Source: Streptomyces sp. SID12488
GTDB taxonomy: Bacteria; Actinomycetota; Actinomycetes; Streptomycetales; Streptomycetaceae
Reading direction: 5' to 3'
NCBI RefSeq assembly: GCF_010548275.1
Contig: NZ_JAAGLT010000039.1
Location: 1 to 64,000 of the forward strand
DNA: 64,000 nucleotides
In this document: positions 60,243 through 64,000 of the stretch, one piece after another
Layout of the letters: each line of letters begins with the position of its first letter
How positions within the stretch are numbered: position 1 is the stretch's first letter
Position numbers and translations under genes: made by a program
The notes under the pieces: generated by a model
What the model was told of the DNA's origin: nothing
What the model saw: only the letters and a program-made list of their open reading frames with translations
Databases searched by the model: none

Positions 60243-61706
60243 TCAGTGGCCCGTCGTCCTTTCGAGCGGGATGCGCAGGGTGAAGACGGTGCGGCCGGGG
60301 CCGCTGGTCAGGTCGAGGGTGCCACCGTGTGCCCGGGCCAGGGAGAGAGCGACCGCGAGTCCGAGGCCGCTGCCGCCCCGGTCGCGGCTGCGGGCCTTGT
60401 CGACGCGGTAGAAGCGGTCGAAGACCTGGTCCCGGTCGGCGTCCGGGATGCCGGGGCCGGCGTCGGCGACGCGGACCACCGCGTGGCCGACGCCGGCGTT
60501 GTCGCCCTTGTCACCTCTGTCGACGGTCACGTCCAGGGACACCGCTGTGCCGGCGGGCGTGTGCACGGCCGCGTTGGTCAGCAGGTTGTCCAGGACCTGC
60601 CGGATACGCAGGGGGTCGAGACGCAGCCGCAGTTCCTCCGGAGCCGCCGTCACCGTCAGCGGATGCTCCGGGTGGCCCGCACGGAAGGCGTCCGCCGCCT
60701 GGCCTGCCAGGTCCACCAGGTCGGCGCTCTCCGGACGCAGCGGTGTCTCGACCTGGGCCGCGTCCAGCCGGGCGAGCAGCAGCAGGTCGTCGAGGAGAAC
60801 GCCCATCCGGGCCGCCTCGGCGCGCAGCCGGGCCAGATGCCGGTCCCGTTCGCCGGGCTCGTTGGCGGCGGCGTACTGGAAGAGGTCCGCATAGCCCCGT
60901 ACCGACATCAGAGGGGTACGCAGCTCGTGCGAGGCGTCGGCGACGAAGCGGCGCAGGCGCTGTTCGGCCTCGGTGCGCACGGCGAGCGAGTCGTCGATGT
61001 GTTCGAGCATGGTGTTGAACGCCGTGCGCAGTTCCTCGACCTCCGGGCCGCCGTCGCCCCGGTCGGCGCGTACGGGCAGCCGGGCGGAGTCGGTGAAGTC
61101 GTGCGAGGTGATGCCGCGGGCGGTGTGGGCCATGTCGCTGAGGGGCCTGAGACCGCGCCGCAGCACCGCGCGGCCGAAGACCACGAGGCCCAGCAGGGCG
61201 AGCGCGAAGGCGACGACCTGGACCGTGACCAGCCGGTCCATGGTGTTCTCCATGTCCTCCAGAGGCGCCGCGGTGACCAGCACGACCCCGTCGTCGACCT
61301 CACAGGCGCGCAGCCGGTAGGTCTCCCCGCCGATACGCGCGGTGCGCAGCACGTCGGCGCCAGAGGTCCGTACGGCCTCGGCGGTGGCGCGGAGTTCACT
61401 GGCGTCCGGCGGCACGTCGGCGGGCTTACGGAGGACGGGTTCGGGGCCCGAGGTCTTGTACGAGGCGCTGTACCAGCCCCAGTAGGGCTTGTCCCGGACG
61501 CTGCCGTACTCCACTACGTCCTTGGCCTGGGTGGTCTGGACGTGCGTCATCTGGTCGCTCAGCTGGCGCACCAGGTACTCCCGCATGTACATCGAGAGCG
61601 ACGCGCCGACCACGGCGAACACCGCCAGCGACAGAACGCCCATGCCCAGCGCCAGCCGCGTGCCCAGCCGCAGCCTGCGGTAGGTCTGCCGGAAGCGGCG
61701 GATCAC
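60243..61706 (-). CDS. Two-component sensor histidine kinase
   Basis: The 487-residue kinase has two membrane segments (about 17-40 and 160-180) around an extracytoplasmic sensor domain of about 120 residues, a HAMP region, a HisKA dimerisation domain with His260 in ADASHELRTPL, and an HATPase domain with N (LDNLLTNAAVHT), DAGPGIP and GGSGLGL boxes. The GTG start overlaps the response regulator stop by four bases. It likely senses an envelope or redox signal. Confidence 0.93.
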   Translation of the reverse strand: MIRRFRQTYRRLRLGTRLALGMGVLSLAVFAVVGASLSMYMREYLVRQLSDQMTHVQTTQAKDVVEYGSVRDKPYWGWYSASYKTSGPEPVLRKPADVPPDASELRATAEAVRTSGADVLRTARIGGETYRLRACEVDDGVVLVTAAPLEDMENTMDRLVTVQVVAFALALLGLVVFGRAVLRRGLRPLSDMAHTARGITSHDFTDSARLPVRADRGDGGPEVEELRTAFNTMLEHIDDSLAVRTEAEQRLRRFVADASHELRTPLMSVRGYADLFQYAAANEPGERDRHLARLRAEAARMGVLLDDLLLLARLDAAQVETPLRPESADLVDLAGQAADAFRAGHPEHPLTVTAAPEELRLRLDPLRIRQVLDNLLTNAAVHTPAGTAVSLDVTVDRGDKGDNAGVGHAVVRVADAGPGIPDADRDQVFDRFYRVDKARSRDRGGSGLGLAVALSLARAHGGTLDLTSGPGRTVFTLRIPLERTTGH

Positions 61707-62428
61707 TCGCCGACCTGCCGGACGACGTAGCCGACACCTCGCACGGTGTGGATCAGCGGTTCGTCGTGCTGGTCGGGATCGTCGAGCTTGCGGCGCAGCC
61801 GGCTGACGACCAGTTCCACGACGTTGGAACGGCCGCCGAAGCCGTACTCCCAGACGTGGTCGAGGATCTGTGCCTTGGTGAGAACGGTCGGCGACTTGCG
61901 CATCAGATAGCGCAGCACCTCGTACTCGGTCGGGGTGAGGGTGAGCCGTTTGTCGCCGCGTCGGACCTCGCGGGTGTCCTCGTCCATCGTCAGGTCGGCC
62001 ACCCGGAGCACGGACCGCTGGAAGGCGGGGCCGGCGCTGCGGCGCAGCACGGTCCGCAGCCGGGCCATCAGCTCCTCCACGGCGAAGGGTTTGACCAGGT
62101 AGTCGTCGCCGCCCCGGGTGAGCCCCGCGACCCGGTCTGCGACTCCGTCACGAGCGGTGAGAAAGACCACGGGCACCATCGTGCCCGACAGCCGCAGCCG
62201 GTCGAGCACGGCGAAGCCGTCGAGGCCCGGGAGCATCAGGTCGAGCACCACGATGTCCGGATGGAACTCGGCGGCCCTGGTCAGCGCCTCCTCACCGGAG
62301 TACGCGGTGACCGCCTCCCAGCCCTCGTAGCGGGCGACCGTCGCGACCAGGTCGGCGATGGGCGGATCGTCGTCCACAACGAGAAGTCGTACTTTTTCCA
62401 CGTGCTCATAGTGCTGCACGCCGCTCAC
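61703..62428 (-). CDS. OmpR-family response regulator
   Basis: The 241-residue protein has a receiver domain with phospho-acceptor Asp63 (IVVLDLMLPGLDGF), acidic pocket VVDDD and Lys in YLVKPFAVEEL, and an OmpR-type winged helix (RRGDKRLTLTPTEYEVLRYL, VVELVVSRLRRKLDD). The GTG at 62428 follows GGGGAGAGG; other GTGs nearby are possible. It is divergent from a ferric-reductase-like gene, with an 11-bp tandem repeat in between. Confidence 0.93.
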   Translation of the reverse strand: MSGVQHYEHVEKVRLLVVDDDPPIADLVATVARYEGWEAVTAYSGEEALTRAAEFHPDIVVLDLMLPGLDGFAVLDRLRLSGTMVPVVFLTARDGVADRVAGLTRGGDDYLVKPFAVEELMARLRTVLRRSAGPAFQRSVLRVADLTMDEDTREVRRGDKRLTLTPTEYEVLRYLMRKSPTVLTKAQILDHVWEYGFGGRSNVVELVVSRLRRKLDDPDQHDEPLIHTVRGVGYVVRQVGE

Positions 62429-62480
62429 GACGCCATACCTCTCCCCCTCCGAACGCGAGATCGATAAGAACTTGAAAGTC

Positions 62481-62502
62481 CAACGACAGCTCAACGACAG
62501 CT
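62481..62502. promoter_or_regulatory. 11-bp tandem repeat, probable OmpR-type operator
   Basis: CAACGACAGCT is repeated twice head to tail with no gap. Tandem 11-bp direct repeats are the usual target of OmpR/PhoB-type dimers. The site lies 53 bases upstream of the regulator gene and 50 upstream of the ferric-reductase-like gene, so it may control both. Confidence 0.7.
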
Positions 62503-62551
62503 ACCGTCGGTCATGCTCGGTGTCCCCGGACCCGATCAAGGAGCACCGTCC

Positions 62552-63889
62552 GTGACGACCGTCCAATCGCCCCCCGCGCCCCCCACGGCGATACGACCCA
62601 AAGTGGTGGCCCGCACCGGCCTGTACGCCGTGCTGGCCGCCAACGTGGCCGTCGTGACCGTCTTCTTCGTCCAGGCCGGGTTCGCATCGAACGCGCTGAT
62701 CGTGATGGGCCGGCTCGCCGGGCTGTACGGCGCCCTCGTCATGGCCTTCCAGCTGGTGCTGGTGGCCCGGCTGCCGTGGCTGGACCACCGCATCGGCATG
62801 GACCGGCTGACCTCCTGGCACCGCTGGGTCGGCTTCGGACTGCTGTGGACGCTGATGTCCCACGCGGTGTTCATCACCTTCGGCTACGCCGAGGGCACGT
62901 CCATGGGCCCGGTCGACGAGCTGGTGGAGCTGGCCGAGACCACCGAGGGCGTGCTGCGCGCGATCGTCGCCCTCGTCCTGATCATGATCATCGGCGCGGT
63001 CTCCGCGCGCTACGCCCGCCGTCGCCTCGCCTACGAGACCTGGCACTTCATTCACCTGTACACCTACGTGGCGGTCGTCCTGGCGTTCACGCACCAGGTC
63101 GGTGTCGGTACGACGTTCACCTCGTCGTCCGCCGCCACCACGTACTGGTGGGCCCTGTGGAGCGTGGCGCTCGGCTCGGTGTTCCTGGGCCGGGTGGTGC
63201 TGCCGCTGCGCAAGAACCTCCGTCACCAGCTGCGTGTCTCGGCCGTCGTCCCCGAGGCCGACAACGTCGTCTCGATCTACATGACGGGCCGCGACCTCGA
63301 CAAGCTGCCCGCACGCGCCGGCCAGTTCTTCCTGTGGCGGTTCCTCACCAAGGACCGCTGGTGGCAGGCGAACCCGTTCTCGCTGTCGGCGGCACCCGAC
63401 GGCAGGACGCTGCGCCTCACCGCGAAGGTGGCCGGCGACGGCACCGCCGCCCTGAAGCACATCCCGGTCGGCACCCGTGTCTTCGCCGAGGGCCCGTACG
63501 GCGCGTTCACCGCGATGCACCGCACCCGGCCGGAGTCCGTCCTCATCGCCGGCGGTGTGGGCGTCACGCCCATCCGCGCGCTGCTGGAGGAGATCCAGGG
63601 CCACGCCGTGGTCATCTACCGGGTGGGCAGGGACCAGGACGCCGTCCTCTACGACGAGCTGCGCGACCTCGCCCACGCCAAGGGCGCCGAGCTGCACCTG
63701 GTGAGCGGGCCGGTCACCCCCGACAAGCTGGCCCCGGCCGAGCTGGCCGAGCTGGTGCCGGACATCGCGGACCGGGACGTCTTCCTGTGCGGCCCGCCGC
63801 CCATGATGAACGCGGTGCTGCGCAGCCTGCGGGAGCTGGGCGTGCCCAAGTCGCAGACCCACTTCGAGCGCTTCAGCCTGGCCGGATAA
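62552..63889 (+). CDS. Ferric-reductase-like transmembrane flavoprotein
   Basis: The 445-residue protein has about six N-terminal membrane segments with haem-ligand candidates His in SWHRWVGFG, LMSHAVFITF, WHFIHLYTYV and FTHQVG, then a ferredoxin-NADP reductase-type module: FAD motif NPFSLS and NAD motif AGGVGVTPIRAL, ending FLCGPPPMMNAVL and HFERFSLAG. It should pass electrons from NAD(P)H across the membrane. The GTG at 62552 follows AAGGAG. The FMN-binding protein gene starts 10 bases later. Confidence 0.92.
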   Translation: MTTVQSPPAPPTAIRPKVVARTGLYAVLAANVAVVTVFFVQAGFASNALIVMGRLAGLYGALVMAFQLVLVARLPWLDHRIGMDRLTSWHRWVGFGLLWTLMSHAVFITFGYAEGTSMGPVDELVELAETTEGVLRAIVALVLIMIIGAVSARYARRRLAYETWHFIHLYTYVAVVLAFTHQVGVGTTFTSSSAATTYWWALWSVALGSVFLGRVVLPLRKNLRHQLRVSAVVPEADNVVSIYMTGRDLDKLPARAGQFFLWRFLTKDRWWQANPFSLSAAPDGRTLRLTAKVAGDGTAALKHIPVGTRVFAEGPYGAFTAMHRTRPESVLIAGGVGVTPIRALLEEIQGHAVVIYRVGRDQDAVLYDELRDLAHAKGAELHLVSGPVTPDKLAPAELAELVPDIADRDVFLCGPPPMMNAVLRSLRELGVPKSQTHFERFSLAG

Positions 63890-63899
63890 GAGGAACGTC

Positions 63900-64000
63900 G
63901 TGAAACGAGCACTGCCTGTTCTGGTCCTGAGCATCGCGGGCCTGGTCCCCGTCTGGCTCTACGAGCCGTCGCTGGGCACGACGGCCTCGGAGGCCTCCGC
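63900..64000 (+). CDS. Probable FMN-binding domain protein, N-terminus only
   Basis: Only 33 codons are in the window. They give a signal-like sequence (VKRALPVLVLSIAGLVPVWL) and a following Thr/Ala segment. The GTG follows AGAGGAACGTC ten bases after the reductase gene. In many actinobacteria the gene after this reductase encodes an exported FMN-binding protein that receives the electrons; this assignment rests on context rather than on the sequence visible. Confidence 0.55.
   Translation, partial: MKRALPVLVLSIAGLVPVWLYEPSLGTTASEAS

Noticed and set aside
1..64000. CRISPR arrays, tRNA and rRNA genes, prophage
   Set aside because: No regularly spaced repeats, cloverleaf-like tRNA ends, rRNA sequence or phage structural genes were seen.

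Overview
The window is high-GC chromosomal DNA of a Streptomyces or close relative. The evidence is the strong G/C third-position bias, many GTG starts, and typical families: S-adenosyl methyltransferases of the PF04672 type, an XRE/DUF397 pair, streptogrisin-type protease, ROK-regulated sugar ABC operons, DUF6479 and DUF6624. About 55 genes are supported. There are no rRNA or tRNA genes and no CRISPR array. All calls come from reading the sequence; no database search was run.

Left part (1-8.5 kb): an IS5-type transposase start cut by the window edge, a perfect 38-bp palindrome and a headless reading frame form a decayed mobile-element border. Next come a PF04672 methyltransferase, a DUF6479 membrane protein, a two-gene ATP-grasp RiPP locus (tgmA/tgmB), and a zinc-starvation block: cysteine-free L32 behind a Zur-like box, converging on a YcgR/YcgQ-type permease pair with a His-rich loop. 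A TOBE/HTH regulator, a serine hydrolase and a P-loop kinase follow.

First sugar island (8.5-23 kb): two cytoplasmic enzymes of unrecognised fold family, two ABC permeases and a lipoprotein binding protein form one operon. It sits beside a ROK repressor and a BadF-type sugar kinase that share an operator region. A Tat-exported PAP2 phosphatase with an autotransporter-like repeat, a GT39-type membrane glycosyltransferase and an RpiR regulator follow.

Middle (23-33.7 kb): small conserved proteins, a dead cytochrome P450, a TetR regulator with duplicated operators flanking itself and a lone DUF35 protein, a secreted alpha/beta hydrolase with Calx-beta-like repeats, an F420-type PPOX enzyme, a DUF3800 protein, a second PF04672 enzyme and a membrane-anchored streptogrisin.

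Second sugar island (33.7-39.6 kb): ROK repressor, divergent from an operon of two permeases, a binding lipoprotein and a Gfo/Idh/MocA dehydrogenase.

Right part (39.6-64 kb): L,D-transpeptidase, SDR, XRE/DUF397 pair, a kinase-like protein with a degenerate P-loop, a third PF04672 enzyme, an esterase behind a perfect palindrome, an ECF41 sigma factor with a probable target promoter before its FAD oxidoreductase partner, and a gallate-type aromatic catabolic cluster. That cluster has a hydratase, aldolase and tautomerase, but a VOC-type dioxygenase instead of the LigB-type one, plus an AAHS transporter and a GntR regulator with shared operator sequence. The window ends with an M19-like secreted protein, a TetR regulator, a quinone-reductase-like flavoprotein, and a two-component system divergent from a ferric-reductase-like gene and an FMN-binding protein, with an 11-bp tandem operator between them.
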